DNA of 58,619 nt from a virus: IMG/VR virus record IMGVR_UViG_3300036900_000065, positions 1-58,619 of that record; one strand, given 5' to 3'. Below the pieces are notes generated by a model, which ran no database searches, had not been told where the DNA came from, and saw nothing but the letters and a program-made list of their open reading frames with translations. Both the position numbers and the translations under genes were made by a program. Below are positions 48,554 through 57,107 of this stretch, piece after piece (position 1 is the first letter of the stretch; every line of letters starts with the position of its first letter).

Positions 48554-48774
48554 TGCACGACCCTCGGTTCAGCCATCCCGACCAGTGCGTCATCCAGCCG
48601 CTTGACCCGCTCGACCGTCGCCAGCGCCGCCTGCATCCGGGCCACCTGATAATCGGCAATCGCCTGCCGCAACTTGCCCTGCGCGACCAGCCGGGGATAG
48701 ACGCGCTCGCGCTGCTTCAATTCGCGCTTGAGTTCGTCAATCTGCTCATTGAGCGTGACGACCACTTCACCCAT
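48550..48774 (-). CDS. Small coiled-coil protein
   Basis: This 74-residue protein is a long helix (TLNEQIDELKRELKQRERVY, AQGKLRQAIADYQVARMQAA) ending in a short tail. It may dimerise. ATGA and short overlaps with neighbours support it as a gene. Confidence 0.5.
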   Translation of the reverse strand: MGEVVVTLNEQIDELKRELKQRERVYPRLVAQGKLRQAIADYQVARMQAALATVERVKRLDDALVGMAEPRVVQ

Positions 48775-48982
48775 CGCCCTGCTCCGCGATCCACTGCTGC
48801 ACCGCCTTCGCGGCGTCGATGTAGGCGGGCGAAGGCGTCTTGCTGATCTCCTGCCCCGGAACATAGGCGGCCCAGATGCGATTGCGAAGACGCTGCGGCA
48901 ACTGATACCAGTGCGCGCGGCACCCCCACATTCGGGGCGGCGTCTCGATTGGACATCCCGGCCAATGACAGGTGTGGCTCAT
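48767..48982 (-). CDS. Cysteine-rich small phage protein
   Basis: This 71-residue protein reads MSHTCHWPGCPIETPPRMWG, CRAHWYQLPQRLRNRIWAAY, VPGQEISKTPSPAYIDAAKA. The C-C-C-H arrangement and the PGQE block recur in phage proteins of unknown function. It may bind zinc. Confidence 0.55.
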   Translation of the reverse strand: MSHTCHWPGCPIETPPRMWGCRAHWYQLPQRLRNRIWAAYVPGQEISKTPSPAYIDAAKAVQQWIAEQGDG

Positions 48983-49008
48983 TCAGCGGCTCCGCTCCCG
49001 CCCTTATC

Positions 49009-50583
49009 TTATCTTTCCGGCCCGAACGCAACCTTGAGCGGATGCGCCTCGCTGCCGCCCGTGCCGATGATCGGGGCGGCCTTCGCCTTGCCGCGCACGA
49101 ACGCGATCATCCGGCTCTTGATCCAGCTTGCCGTCGCCTTGCCGGGATTGATCGGCTGGACGTGTTTCATGTCGTGCGCGGGCCACGTCCCGATCCGCTC
49201 GCGGTACTGGTTCGCCGCCCAGCCGGTCCTATAGCCGCGCATGAGCTCGTGGCCGCGCAGCTCGGCATAGAACACCAGCTTGTCCTGATGCGTCACCGGC
49301 TCGCCCGCGACCTTGGCCTTCTTCGGCTTCGGCTTGAGAATGCGAAGCTCGCCCGCCTCAACCAGCACGGTGCATTGAACCTCGGCCTTGAACCCGCACA
49401 TGGGGCACACCGCCATCCGGGGCGGCTTGAGATAGTGGCATGACGGGCAATCCTTCGGCAGGCGGATCGCCTCGGTGCGGTTCGAGTGCGCGGGCGTCTT
49501 GCCGTCATGCAGGCCGACATAGCTCACGTCGATGTCCGTCACCTTGCCCAGCCGGTTGTGGTTGTCCGAATGATCGAGGATCAGGCAATGGTCCTTCGGC
49601 TCGGAGCCGGGAGGCGCAAGGCGCAATCCGCGCCCGACGATCTGCACGAACAGCATGTCGCTCTTGGTCGGACGGTTCATCGAGATGCAGCGCACATCCC
49701 AATCAATGCCGACCGTCAAGGTGCCGATATTGACCACCACCTTAACCTCGCCCGAATGGAACGCAGACTTGATCCGCGCCCGCTCGTCGTCCTTGGTGAA
49801 GGCGTCCTGATAGGCGCATGGCACGCCCGCCGCTTCGAACTTCTCCTGCAAGTGCCGGGCGTGCGCCCGATCAACCGCATAGCACAGCGTCTTGTCGCGG
49901 CCCCACAATTCCTGCCACGTCTTGACCGCATCGCCCACCAGCTTCGGTTGCGACATGCGCTCCGATAGCTGCCCCTCATGATAGTCGCCGCCAACCGTCT
50001 TGATGTCGTCCAGTTCCGGGTGATCGGGCGCGTAGACCTCGAAGGGCGACAGGTGGCCCGCGTCGATCATTTCCTGCGTCGTCGCCGCGCGATAGAAATG
50101 GTCGAACCAAGACCCCAGCCCCTTGGTCCACGGCGTGGCGCTCAATCCGATCATCGGCACGTTCGCCCATGCGGGCATGTGATCCTTGGAGAGCCACTTC
50201 TCGTAAAAAGAGAACCATTTGTGGACCTCATCGAGCAGCACGATGTCGGCCTGCGGCAGTTCGCGCTTCATCAGCGTCTGGATCGACGCCACCTGCACCG
50301 GCTTCGACCAATCGGTCATGTGATGCGAGGCTTGGATCACCCCGACGTCATAGATGCCCTGCGAATAGAACATCTGCACCGTCTGATCGACCAAGCTGAT
50401 CGCAGGCACGGTGAACAGAACCTTCTTGCCCTTGGCCCGCGCGCTCTCCGTGATGGCCGACGCAATGACCGTCTTGCCGATGCCGGTCGGGGCCTGCATA
50501 CATATGCGCCGCTTCCGCTCCGCGACTGCGCTCCGCAACGCGCCAATGACTTCGTGCTGATCGGTCCTGAGCTCAAAGCGCAT
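49009..50583 (-). CDS. SF2 DNA/RNA helicase (DEVH box)
   Basis: This 524-residue protein carries the SF2 helicase motifs: CMQAPTGIGKTVIASAI (Walker A, 29-45), IVLLDEVHKW (DEVH), IGLSATPWTKGL, a VVVNIGTLTVGIDWD strand and FVQIVGRGLRLAP (motif VI). A C-terminal CPSCHYLKPPRMAVCPMCGF zinc ribbon follows. It unwinds DNA or double-stranded nucleic acid ahead of the phage primase encoded upstream in the same operon. The N-terminus MRFELRTDQHEVIGALRSAV is typical of UvrB/XPB-like phage helicases. Confidence 0.87.
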   Translation of the reverse strand: MRFELRTDQHEVIGALRSAVAERKRRICMQAPTGIGKTVIASAITESARAKGKKVLFTVPAISLVDQTVQMFYSQGIYDVGVIQASHHMTDWSKPVQVASIQTLMKRELPQADIVLLDEVHKWFSFYEKWLSKDHMPAWANVPMIGLSATPWTKGLGSWFDHFYRAATTQEMIDAGHLSPFEVYAPDHPELDDIKTVGGDYHEGQLSERMSQPKLVGDAVKTWQELWGRDKTLCYAVDRAHARHLQEKFEAAGVPCAYQDAFTKDDERARIKSAFHSGEVKVVVNIGTLTVGIDWDVRCISMNRPTKSDMLFVQIVGRGLRLAPPGSEPKDHCLILDHSDNHNRLGKVTDIDVSYVGLHDGKTPAHSNRTEAIRLPKDCPSCHYLKPPRMAVCPMCGFKAEVQCTVLVEAGELRILKPKPKKAKVAGEPVTHQDKLVFYAELRGHELMRGYRTGWAANQYRERIGTWPAHDMKHVQPINPGKATASWIKSRMIAFVRGKAKAAPIIGTGGSEAHPLKVAFGPER

Positions 50584-50782
50584 TGGCGCGGCCTCCCATG
50601 CGCTGCTTGAGTGCCGACAGCACTTCCATTGCTTCCGCTCTTTCCGTTTCGTAGCTGGTTCTCGCCGTCGTGCTTAAGGTCGGATCGCCACGGATCAGCC
50701 TGTCTGCCTTCTCTATGGCGGCTTCAATTTTGTAGGCGGCCAGCGCGTCAGCGTTGTGTTTGCCGTCGATCAACTCACGCAT
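50573..50782 (-). CDS. Small helical protein
   Basis: This 69-residue protein begins MRELIDGKHNADALAAYKIE and is predicted as two or three helices. It overlaps the helicase gene by 11 bases and the upstream gene by eight. It shares the flavour (LMLNDPS/LIRGDPT, EAAFEAK/YETERAE) of the next gene upstream, so the two may be duplicates. Confidence 0.5.
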   Translation of the reverse strand: MRELIDGKHNADALAAYKIEAAIEKADRLIRGDPTLSTTARTSYETERAEAMEVLSALKQRMGGRANAL

Positions 50783-50993
50783 TGCCCGCCACCTCCATGC
50801 GCCGCATGAACAAGGCCACCACCTCGTCCTTTTTCGCCCGCTTCGCTTCGAACGCGGCCCACTCCGCTGCGGTCACACTCGGATCGTTCAGCATCAATTC
50901 CTCGGCCTTGGCGAAGGCCTCCTCGACTTCATGGATGCGCAGCGCCGCGATTGAGTTCGCCAGCGCGTCCATGTGGTCGGCGTAGTCAGACAT
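50775..50993 (-). CDS. Small helical protein, relative of the preceding gene
   Basis: This 72-residue protein reads MSDYADHMDALANSIAALRI, then EAFAKAEELMLNDPSVTAAE. The pattern K-A-x-x-L-x-x-x-D-P-S/T, followed by a T/S-A stretch and E-x-x-x-A, matches the neighbouring gene (KADRLIRGDPTLSTTARTSYE), suggesting an old tandem duplication. Function unknown. Confidence 0.5.
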   Translation of the reverse strand: MSDYADHMDALANSIAALRIHEVEEAFAKAEELMLNDPSVTAAEWAAFEAKRAKKDEVVALFMRRMEVAGNA

Positions 50994-51336
50994 CGACCGG
51001 CTCCCCGCCATGCCAGCGCAGCCCGTCGAGCGACGGGTCGGGCGCATGATCCTCAAGCTCGGCCAGCAGCGCCTTGAGGCCGCCGATCTTCCTCATCCCC
51101 ACGTCATAGTCGCGCTGGGCGATGCTGCCCGCCGCGAGCAACGTCGCGCCCATCTCGCTGTCGCTCTCGATGAAGTCGCGCAGGGCGTCGATGAGATTGG
51201 TCAGCGCCTCGGGCCAATGCAGCGGACGCTCGATCATGCGGGTGCGCTCCTCTTGCCGTCCTTGCTCGCGGGCCACTTGCATCAACAAATCGACCGTGCT
51301 GTCGCAGCCCACCGCGAAGCGAACATGCTCTTTCAT
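50986..51336 (-). CDS. Hypothetical helical protein
   Basis: This 116-residue protein begins MKEHVRFAVGCDSTVDLLMQ and ends with GLRWHGGEPVDV. Mostly helical. Overlaps with both neighbours are its main support. Confidence 0.5.
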   Translation of the reverse strand: MKEHVRFAVGCDSTVDLLMQVAREQGRQEERTRMIERPLHWPEALTNLIDALRDFIESDSEMGATLLAAGSIAQRDYDVGMRKIGGLKALLAELEDHAPDPSLDGLRWHGGEPVDV

Positions 51337-51572
51337 GACTTCTCTCCATGCGGATGCTCGCGGACCCATTGCGCTTCGGGCGCAAGGCCCGATGACGATC
51401 GGCTGCCCTTGAGCATTTCCTCGATCCGCGCCTGCTCGCGCGCCGACATGCGGTTTGGCCGGATGATGTAGAGATCGTCCTCGAAGCGATGGCAGCGCCC
51501 GCAATAGCGGTGCGCCTTGTCGTGCGTGGAGTAGCTCTCGGCGCGGCACATCCCGCAGACATACGGCTCCAT
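51333..51572 (-). CDS. Zinc-binding small protein
   Basis: This 79-residue protein has YVCGMCRAESYSTHDKAHRY followed by CGRCHRFEDDLYIIRP: CxxC...CxxC. GGGAGGCGTG before ATG 51572 and a TGATG overlap with the primase stop support the start. A regulator or ssDNA-binding role is possible. Confidence 0.55.
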   Translation of the reverse strand: MEPYVCGMCRAESYSTHDKAHRYCGRCHRFEDDLYIIRPNRMSAREQARIEEMLKGSRSSSGLAPEAQWVREHPHGEKS

Positions 51573-52489
51573 CACGCCTCCCTATCCGCCCAATCCGTGC
51601 CCGCCTTATCAGGGACGCGCACTTCGACCTGCAAGTCAACCTTATCTTTTTGGGCCTCAAGCGCAAGCCTGCGCGCCAGCGTAAGAGCCGCCTGCTGGCC
51701 GACGAAATTCAGATCGTTGTCGCCATAGACGATCACCCGCTTGGTCCCCAACGGCGGTCGCCATCGTTGCAGCAAGACCTCGGATGTCGTCGCCCACACC
51801 GGATGACCGAAGCGCGCCATCGCCGCCAGCGCCGTCTCGATGCCCTCGGCCACGCCCATCGTCGTCGACGCCGGGGCGAGGCGGATCGCGCCGCCCGCCG
51901 GGATTGATCCGGGCCAGAACATCCGCACCGGCATGAGCGCAGCCTTGCGCCCATCGGCGGTCAGGTAGGTGCGATGGATCGTCGCCCCCTTGCCGCTGGC
52001 GTCCGAATAGACCGCGAGCATCCCCGGATGTCGCCCGCCAGAACGGTGTTTCAGATCAGGATGGAACCGCAACGATTTCGGCGCGAGGGCCATGATGTCG
52101 ATGCCCCGCCCCGCCATATAGCGGGCCACCGGGTCGCCATCGGCGACCGGCAGCGAGGCTTGGTAGAGATCGCGCAAGGCGGCGCGGGCGGGCACCCACT
52201 CGCGGCGGCGCTTGGGCGGCGGCAGGTTGCCCAGCACCCCATCGACCTCGGTCATCGCCCGCTTGAAGTCCCAGCCGTTGAGAAGGCACAGAAGTTTCAG
52301 CCCCCTCCCCGCGCCACACTGCGAGCAGAAATAATCCCCTTGGCCGCGCACGTCGGTGAAGCGGAACCGATCCTTGCCGCCGCATGACGGGCAGGCTTGG
52401 TGCTGGCCGTTCAGGACTTTGATGGGCACGCCCAGCGCGGGCAATATCTCCCGCCATCGCCCCTCCGCCGCTACGATGGTGTCTGTCAT
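51572..52489 (-). CDS. DNA primase with zinc ribbon and TOPRIM
   Basis: This 305-residue protein has an N-terminal zinc-binding domain (QACPSCGGKDRFRFTD, YFCSQCGAGRGLKLL; cysteines 33, 36, 55, 58) and a TOPRIM-like core with MGVAEGIETALAAMARFG and RVIVYGDNDLNFVGQQAA, giving the conserved Glu and DxD. It makes RNA primers for phage replication and is the natural partner of the helicase in the same operon. Confidence 0.85.
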   Translation of the reverse strand: MTDTIVAAEGRWREILPALGVPIKVLNGQHQACPSCGGKDRFRFTDVRGQGDYFCSQCGAGRGLKLLCLLNGWDFKRAMTEVDGVLGNLPPPKRRREWVPARAALRDLYQASLPVADGDPVARYMAGRGIDIMALAPKSLRFHPDLKHRSGGRHPGMLAVYSDASGKGATIHRTYLTADGRKAALMPVRMFWPGSIPAGGAIRLAPASTTMGVAEGIETALAAMARFGHPVWATTSEVLLQRWRPPLGTKRVIVYGDNDLNFVGQQAALTLARRLALEAQKDKVDLQVEVRVPDKAGTDWADREA

Positions 52490-52686
52490 TCGAGCGCGCG
52501 CGGATTGGTGCCCTTCGCCCTTGGGTTCGTTCCATTGGCGCGCGAGTTGGTCCCCGCCGCGCGTTGCTTCCCCGGCGGCAGCGGAGCGCCGCCAACCCAC
52601 CGATGCTTCCAATGCTTGCGGCCTGCCTTGTCGAACCAGACCGTGAGTTTCAATTCCGCCCCGTCTGCGCTGCGTCGATTTGCCAT
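52486..52686 (-). CDS. Small basic repeat protein
   Basis: This 66-residue protein begins MANRRSADGAELKLTVWFDK and ends with a threefold GTNxRAxG repeat. GAGGG lies upstream, and its stop overlaps the primase ATG (ATGA). It opens the minus-strand replication operon. Function unknown. Confidence 0.5.
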   Translation of the reverse strand: MANRRSADGAELKLTVWFDKAGRKHWKHRWVGGAPLPPGKQRAAGTNSRANGTNPRAKGTNPRALE

Positions 52687-53424
52687 TTTCGCCCTCGCGC
52701 ATCTGCTAATGTTCTAAGTGAGTTGCTATGTTTGTAAGTAAGTAGATAAGTTCCTCTTTCCTGAACTGCCTCTTCCTCCTCCCTTCCAGTCCCCCTCCCC
52801 ATCCAATGCCCACCCCTCGTCGGGCATGGGTTCTCGTTCCGCCGGATGGCGGTTCGAGAAGACTTGGTGGCGGTAGGGGACCGGATGCGCTGGCCGTCGC
52901 GCCTCCCGATCTGAAATTTTCCGGCTCGCGTGTCAGATCAGGGCAAGCCCTCAGTCCCACGTGCGATCCTGCGGGCTTGACGGTGCGTAAAAGCGGGACT
53001 ATTTCTAGTGCTAGTCCCGCTCGGTCTGCACGCACCGTCGAGTACCGGATCAGATGGCCCCTCGGCTTACACCGCTGGGGCCATCGCCGTTTTGAAGACT
53101 GCGCCCGCCGCTCCTGATTTGGCAAGCGCCGCGTCACCAATCGGTCATAAATTTTTCTCTTGTCCAACGCCTAGTGGCTCGCGCGCACCGGACCCACTAC
53201 TCGTTGAGTTGTCCCCGTCGAGTTATCCCCAGCGATGGGTCAACACCATTGACTTTCCGCGCCGCGTCGGCTGGGGCCGCGCGCCGTTTTTCCCCCGATG
53301 ATAAGACGATCTTCGCGACGATAAGAATGACTTACATGGGGCTTGCCATTTCCCACGGAATGCGCCACCTCCCGACCCACGCAGACCGCCAATCCGGCAC
53401 CCTGCGTTGATAAGGAGCAAGGTA
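52687..53424. other. Non-coding region between replication operons
   Basis: This 738-base gap contains no convincing gene. Near 52707-52752 it is unusually AT-rich for this genome, with TAAGTAAGTAGATAAG. Near 52944-53085 it has a chain of inverted repeats, described separately. Towards the right end it has ATGATAAGACGAT, GATAAGAATG, CTTGCCA (53342-53348) and GGAGCAAG before the next gene. Reading frames inside it are low complexity. It separates two divergent operons and is the best candidate for a replication origin or regulatory hub. Confidence 0.55.
52944..53085. other. Nested hairpin cluster (possible ori or structured RNA)
   Basis: Three inverted repeats in 142 bases: CAAGCCC/GGGCTTG (52944-52979); an outer CTTGACGGTGCGT/ACGCACCGTCGAG (52976-53042, one wobble) enclosing an inner GCGGGACTA/TAGTCCCGC (52993-53020) with a ten-base loop; and GATGGCCCC/GGGGCCATC (53053-53085). 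The first shares its right arm with the second, so they could be alternative folds. No coding frame explains them. Confidence 0.6.
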
Positions 53425-54456
53425 ATGACTGCAACTGCGACTGCGTCGGTATTGCAGGCCCCGGCCTACAATCTCGACGATCCCTCTACCCTCACCATCG
53501 ACCTGAACAATCCGAAGCCGAAGGAAATTCTTGCGATCAGCAAGACCTTCGAGGAGGCGATGCGCGCCAACCCCGACCCCGGCCCGCTGCCGGTCAACAC
53601 GGGCTGGCACGACATCACCCCCGCCATCGCGGTGAACCTCTTGCGGCGCAACTATCGCGGCGCGAACCGTTCGCTCGATGCGGCGACGGTGGTCTACTAC
53701 GCCATCCAGATGAAAGAGGGTGAATGGCGGGCCACGGGCCAGCCGATCATCCTCAACGTCGAGGGCGGACTGCTCGACGCCCAGCATCGCTTGTATGCGG
53801 GGCTGGTGTCTGGCGAAACGTTCAAGTCGTTCGTGGTGACGGATGTCGAAGCGCGCAGCGATATGTTCGCGTTCATCGACAATAGCAAGGCGCGCACCGG
53901 GGCGGATGCTTTGCGCACCGCTGGCTTCAACGGTGTGTCGCCCACCATCGCGAAGGTCTTGCGCTTCGCGGAGGAGATCCGGGTGGGCTTGTACAGCCCG
54001 ACCGGAGCCACTCGGCTGGCCCGCATCACCCCGGCTCACTTGATCCGGCTGGTGCAGACCTACCCGAACGTGCTGGCGGCATCGCGCTCGGCGGCCTCCG
54101 ATTGGGCCGATGCGGTCGACTACCTCGACGGTCGCAAGGAGGTGGTGGCCTACGTCGGTATGCGGATCACCGACGAGCATGACGACGCCTTGGCCGACGA
54201 GTTCATCGAGGACATTCTCGATGGCGAGACGGCCCGCGCGACGGACCATCCGATTGCGGCCTTCCGCAAGAAGATGGACGACAACAACCGCGCGGCGAAG
54301 AAGATGAAGCGGTCGGTGATGACCGCCTACATGATCCAAGCCTTCAATGCTTGGCATCTCCAGCAGACCTTGGGTCGCCGCTGGTGGTGGAACCCGCAAA
54401 ACGAAGCGTTCCCGGCCATCGTTGGCGCGGGGCCTGCTGCGCAAGCTGCGGAGTAA
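53425..54456 (+). CDS. ParB-like DxQHR-type protein
   Basis: This 343-residue protein contains GEWRATGQPIILNVEGGLLD followed by AQHRLYAGLVSGE, resembling the ParB/sulfiredoxin-like DGQHR family of phage and mobile-element proteins, here with Ala in place of Gly. Helical regions follow (AHLIRLVQTYPNVLAASRSA). The family may act on nucleic acids or nucleotides, but no role is proven. GGAGCAAG precedes ATG 53425, and a clear terminator follows at 54463. Confidence 0.65.
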   Translation: MTATATASVLQAPAYNLDDPSTLTIDLNNPKPKEILAISKTFEEAMRANPDPGPLPVNTGWHDITPAIAVNLLRRNYRGANRSLDAATVVYYAIQMKEGEWRATGQPIILNVEGGLLDAQHRLYAGLVSGETFKSFVVTDVEARSDMFAFIDNSKARTGADALRTAGFNGVSPTIAKVLRFAEEIRVGLYSPTGATRLARITPAHLIRLVQTYPNVLAASRSAASDWADAVDYLDGRKEVVAYVGMRITDEHDDALADEFIEDILDGETARATDHPIAAFRKKMDDNNRAAKKMKRSVMTAYMIQAFNAWHLQQTLGRRWWWNPQNEAFPAIVGAGPAAQAAE

Positions 54457-54462
54457 AAACTT

Positions 54463-54495
54463 GGGGCGGGTCGCGAAGGCCCGCCCCTCTTTTTT
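54463..54495 (+). terminator. Rho-independent terminator
   Basis: GGGGCGGG pairs perfectly with CCCGCCCC around a nine-base loop, followed by TCTTTTTT. This is the clearest terminator in the window and ends the gene at 53425. It lies only 16 bases before the next plus-strand start. Confidence 0.8.
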
Positions 54496-54510
54496 CCACG
54501 GGAGAGGATC

Positions 54511-55599
54511 ATGCCAGACAATTCCAATGTCGTGCCGATGGTGCCCGACGCAACCGCCGCCATTGGCGCGCGGATCGACGCCGCCTACGAGCGCGCCCAG
54601 CGCGGCCTGCGGAAACAGACTGAGGGCCGTGCGGAGTGGATCGAAGGCTCGCTGGAGCTTGCCGCCGCCCTGCTTGAAGGCCGCGAGCGCATGGGCAACC
54701 CCGCCTTCGGCGCGTGGCTTCGGGACAATCACCACGATCACCTCAACGCGACCGACCGTGCAGCGTTGATGAATATCGGGCGCGATCCATCGCTTGCGCG
54801 CGCGGCTCTCGAAGCATCGCAAAGTATTTCTTACCAGATCATTTGGGGCGAAGCGCGGTATCATTATCCTACCGATATGAGAATGATACCGCGCAACGCG
54901 CGCTCTACTGCGAACGGCCCGTGGACTGCCGCTATCGACGCAAGACTTACTGCGTTGTTCCACCAGATCGGCAACCACCCTGCGCGGCTTGCGGCGATGA
55001 TCACTGCCGAGTTTCCAGAGGCGGTCGCCAATCGAGCCGACCGCATGTTCACGCCGGGAATGGTCAAGACGGCGCTGCGGGACCGCCTCGGCTTGGTCGA
55101 GCAGTCGCCCAGCCGAAGCCGCGCCGCTCCGACCCCCGCCACCACCCGCCCGCGCCGTGCGCCGCCTCGCGAACCAGTGGTTGCACCCGCCGCCCCATCG
55201 GGCCGCATCCTATCCCGGCAGGAGATCGACCCTGAGTTCACCGGCACCGCCGCCGAGTTCACGATGATCCACGGCCACGTCCGCACGCAGACCGCCGCCC
55301 AGCAAGCAACGGCGGCCTTCGGCGCTCTCGCGTCCAAGTTCCGCACCATCGCCCGCCAATGGCGCGACTACGAGGCGACGATGGCAAGCTCAAGCACCCC
55401 GATCAATTTCAGCGACCCCTATTGGGCGGGATGGCTGCGGGAGCCGGATGCGCGCGACCTCCTTCGCCTGACCGAAGCCTTAGAATACCTGCGCCCGCGC
55501 ATTGCGGAAGCGGAGGCGGCTCTTGCCCGCGCGGAGGCCGCTCGGGCACCAGTGGCCGCGACAGGCCCCACCACGGGCGAACTAGCGCGCGCCGAATAG
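54511..55599 (+). CDS. Hypothetical protein
   Basis: This 362-residue protein begins MPDNSNVVPMVPDATAAIGA and has a helical core (EGSLELAAALLEGRERMGNP, FGAWLRDNHHDHLNATDRAA) followed by an Arg/Pro-rich linker and a C-terminal helical part (EALEYLRPRIAEAEAALARA). The first part resembles phage proteins paired with ParB-like genes. A stretch near 54790-54900 is more AT-rich than the rest. Function unknown. Confidence 0.6.
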   Translation: MPDNSNVVPMVPDATAAIGARIDAAYERAQRGLRKQTEGRAEWIEGSLELAAALLEGRERMGNPAFGAWLRDNHHDHLNATDRAALMNIGRDPSLARAALEASQSISYQIIWGEARYHYPTDMRMIPRNARSTANGPWTAAIDARLTALFHQIGNHPARLAAMITAEFPEAVANRADRMFTPGMVKTALRDRLGLVEQSPSRSRAAPTPATTRPRRAPPREPVVAPAAPSGRILSRQEIDPEFTGTAAEFTMIHGHVRTQTAAQQATAAFGALASKFRTIARQWRDYEATMASSSTPINFSDPYWAGWLREPDARDLLRLTEALEYLRPRIAEAEAALARAEAARAPVAATGPTTGELARAE

Positions 55600-56115
55600 C
55601 GGCGTGGTGCGGAACGCAAGGTCGGGCCGCAAGAAGCTCATCTGGTAGTCCCACAAGGCGCACGCATCCGCCTCGTCATCCGTCTCGACCGGCCAGCCGA
55701 TCTGCCGACAGCGCTCGACCGTCATCGGCTTGGCGATCTTCGCCTTGAAATTTCGCCCGATGAAATGCGAGCGCACCTGACTGACCGTGGCCTCGCGCAA
55801 CTCGACCACGTTGTAGGCCCATTCCTCAAGATGCTCGGCCAGCCCGAATAGGAGCTTGGTCGTCTCGACATTGGTGTCCCCGTGCATGAACGAGGGCACC
55901 GCAGGGCACTCGTACACGATCAATGCGGGCTGCTCGTCGCGCACGTTCCACGTATCTTCGAGCCACGCCCGGAAGGCGCGATAGATCACGGGCCGCGATG
56001 TTCCGGGCTTGCCGAAGCGCAGGTGGCCGAACTCTGGTGCCGCGCCCGGAGGACCGTAGGCCCAGCCGGTGGTGGTCGCGAGGTCGAGCGCGAGGACGTT
56101 GCCGGTGAACTTCAC
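55582..56115 (-). CDS. RuvC-like Holliday junction nuclease
   Basis: This 177-residue protein has the RNase-H-fold resolvase motifs: NVLALDLATTTGWAY (catalytic Asp at 11), ALIVYECPAVPSF (Glu at 69), LREATVSQVRSHFIG and a DDEADACALWDYQMS ending. It resolves branched DNA from RecE/RecT recombination. Its 3' end overlaps that of the convergent gene by 18 bases. Confidence 0.82.
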   Translation of the reverse strand: MKFTGNVLALDLATTTGWAYGPPGAAPEFGHLRFGKPGTSRPVIYRAFRAWLEDTWNVRDEQPALIVYECPAVPSFMHGDTNVETTKLLFGLAEHLEEWAYNVVELREATVSQVRSHFIGRNFKAKIAKPMTVERCRQIGWPVETDDEADACALWDYQMSFLRPDLAFRTTPLFGAR

Positions 56116-56780
56116 GATTGCACCGCCGCCAACAGCCTCGGCAGTTCGGCTTCAAGTTCATGCAATGGGCGATAGGGCGGGCGATTGTACCAGCACCCGC
56201 CTTTCTCGTACCAGATGTCGGGATTGCCCTTGCCCTCGCGGCCCCATAGCCAGCCGCGCAATTCGATGCGGTAGTCGTCAAGGTGGACGAGCGCCAGCAC
56301 ATAAGGCAGGTGGTCGCGATCCCCCGGCTTGATGCCAAGGTTGGTGCCGGTGCCGGGGACCGGCGTGGCGCGCACCTCGACGCATCCGCCCACGTCGATC
56401 TCGCCCGCGACGTATCCGATCTTCGGGGTCCACTTGAGCCGATAGTGCTTGGCGACCCCGCACTCGCCAACCGCGCCCACGATGTCGAAAGTCTCCGGGT
56501 TCTCGGTCAGGTTGCCATAGTGGACGTGCCCGCTCGCCTTCGCATAGGCGAACTTCGCCTTGCCGATCTCGATAGCCTTCGCCAGCCACGCCTCGGATAG
56601 CCTGACGATGACGGGTGCCTGCTCGCCGGTCGGCTTCTCTGGCCGATGCGCGCCGCAATACCATGTGCCCAATCTGCCCTCGCGCAGCGACACGTCGTAA
56701 CCGAACGCGCCCCACTTGCCGCAATGGCAATGATGAACCAGCGCGTTGCCCTCGTAGCCGACAGCGCCGGGGTGGATCAT
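56112..56780 (-). CDS. Zinc finger plus nuclease-like protein
   Basis: This 222-residue protein has an N-terminal HHCHCGKWGAFGYDV zinc element and a later core, FDIVGAVGECGVAKHYRLKW, DVGGCVEVRATPVPGTG, VLALVHLDDYRIELRGWLWG, resembling the PD-(D/E)XK-type nucleases carried by phages. Catalysis is unproven. Confidence 0.5.
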   Translation of the reverse strand: MIHPGAVGYEGNALVHHCHCGKWGAFGYDVSLREGRLGTWYCGAHRPEKPTGEQAPVIVRLSEAWLAKAIEIGKAKFAYAKASGHVHYGNLTENPETFDIVGAVGECGVAKHYRLKWTPKIGYVAGEIDVGGCVEVRATPVPGTGTNLGIKPGDRDHLPYVLALVHLDDYRIELRGWLWGREGKGNPDIWYEKGGCWYNRPPYRPLHELEAELPRLLAAVQS

Positions 56781-56932
56781 TTACCGCGCTTGCTCGCCTT
56801 GATCGTCACCAGCTTGCCGCCGACCCCCTTCACTTTGAGTTTGCCGGACTTTAATCCCGCTCGCGCGGCCTGCGCCTCGCGCAGGTTCCGCAACTGCTGT
56901 TCGTGCGGGCCGATTTTTGCCTTCTCGCTCAT
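56777..56932 (-). CDS. Small basic protein overlapping a larger frame
   Basis: The frame MSEKAKIGPHEQQLRNLREA continues to a Lys/Gly-rich tail (51 aa). AAGGAG precedes its ATG by five bases. It lies entirely inside the 3' part of another frame (56781-57107), whose sequence becomes low complexity there, so it is probably the true product of this stretch. Confidence 0.5.
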   Translation of the reverse strand: MSEKAKIGPHEQQLRNLREAQAARAGLKSGKLKVKGVGGKLVTIKASKRGK

Positions 56933-57107
56933 GCTCGCTCCTTCGGTGGTTCTCGGCGCACCATTCGTCCACATCCGCCTGCGTGAACTTGTGGTGCGCC
57001 ATCTGCGCCTCGAAGTCTGTGCGGGTGATGGCTTCGAGGCCGTAGTCGGTGAGCAGACAGCCCAGCACGTCGTGCCTGTCGATCTTCGGGGCCGCCTTCT
57101 TCGCCAT
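56781..57107 (-). CDS. Hypothetical protein with overlapped 3' end
   Basis: The first 55 residues (MAKKAAPKIDRHDVLGCLLT, TRTDFEAQMAHHKFTQADVD, EWCAENHRR) look like an ordinary protein; the rest is low complexity and overlaps a second frame. The true functional part may end earlier, or a frameshift may have extended it. Confidence 0.45.
   Translation of the reverse strand: MAKKAAPKIDRHDVLGCLLTDYGLEAITRTDFEAQMAHHKFTQADVDEWCAENHRRSEHEREGKNRPARTAVAEPARGAGRASGIKVRQTQSEGGRRQAGDDQGEQAR

Noticed and set aside
52706-53167. 153-residue minus-strand frame in the non-coding region
   Set aside because: Low-complexity, no ribosome site, and it runs straight through the hairpin cluster.
53008-53301. 97-residue plus-strand frame in the same region
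   Set aside because: Starts inside a perfect inverted repeat and lacks any ribosome site or recognisable pattern.
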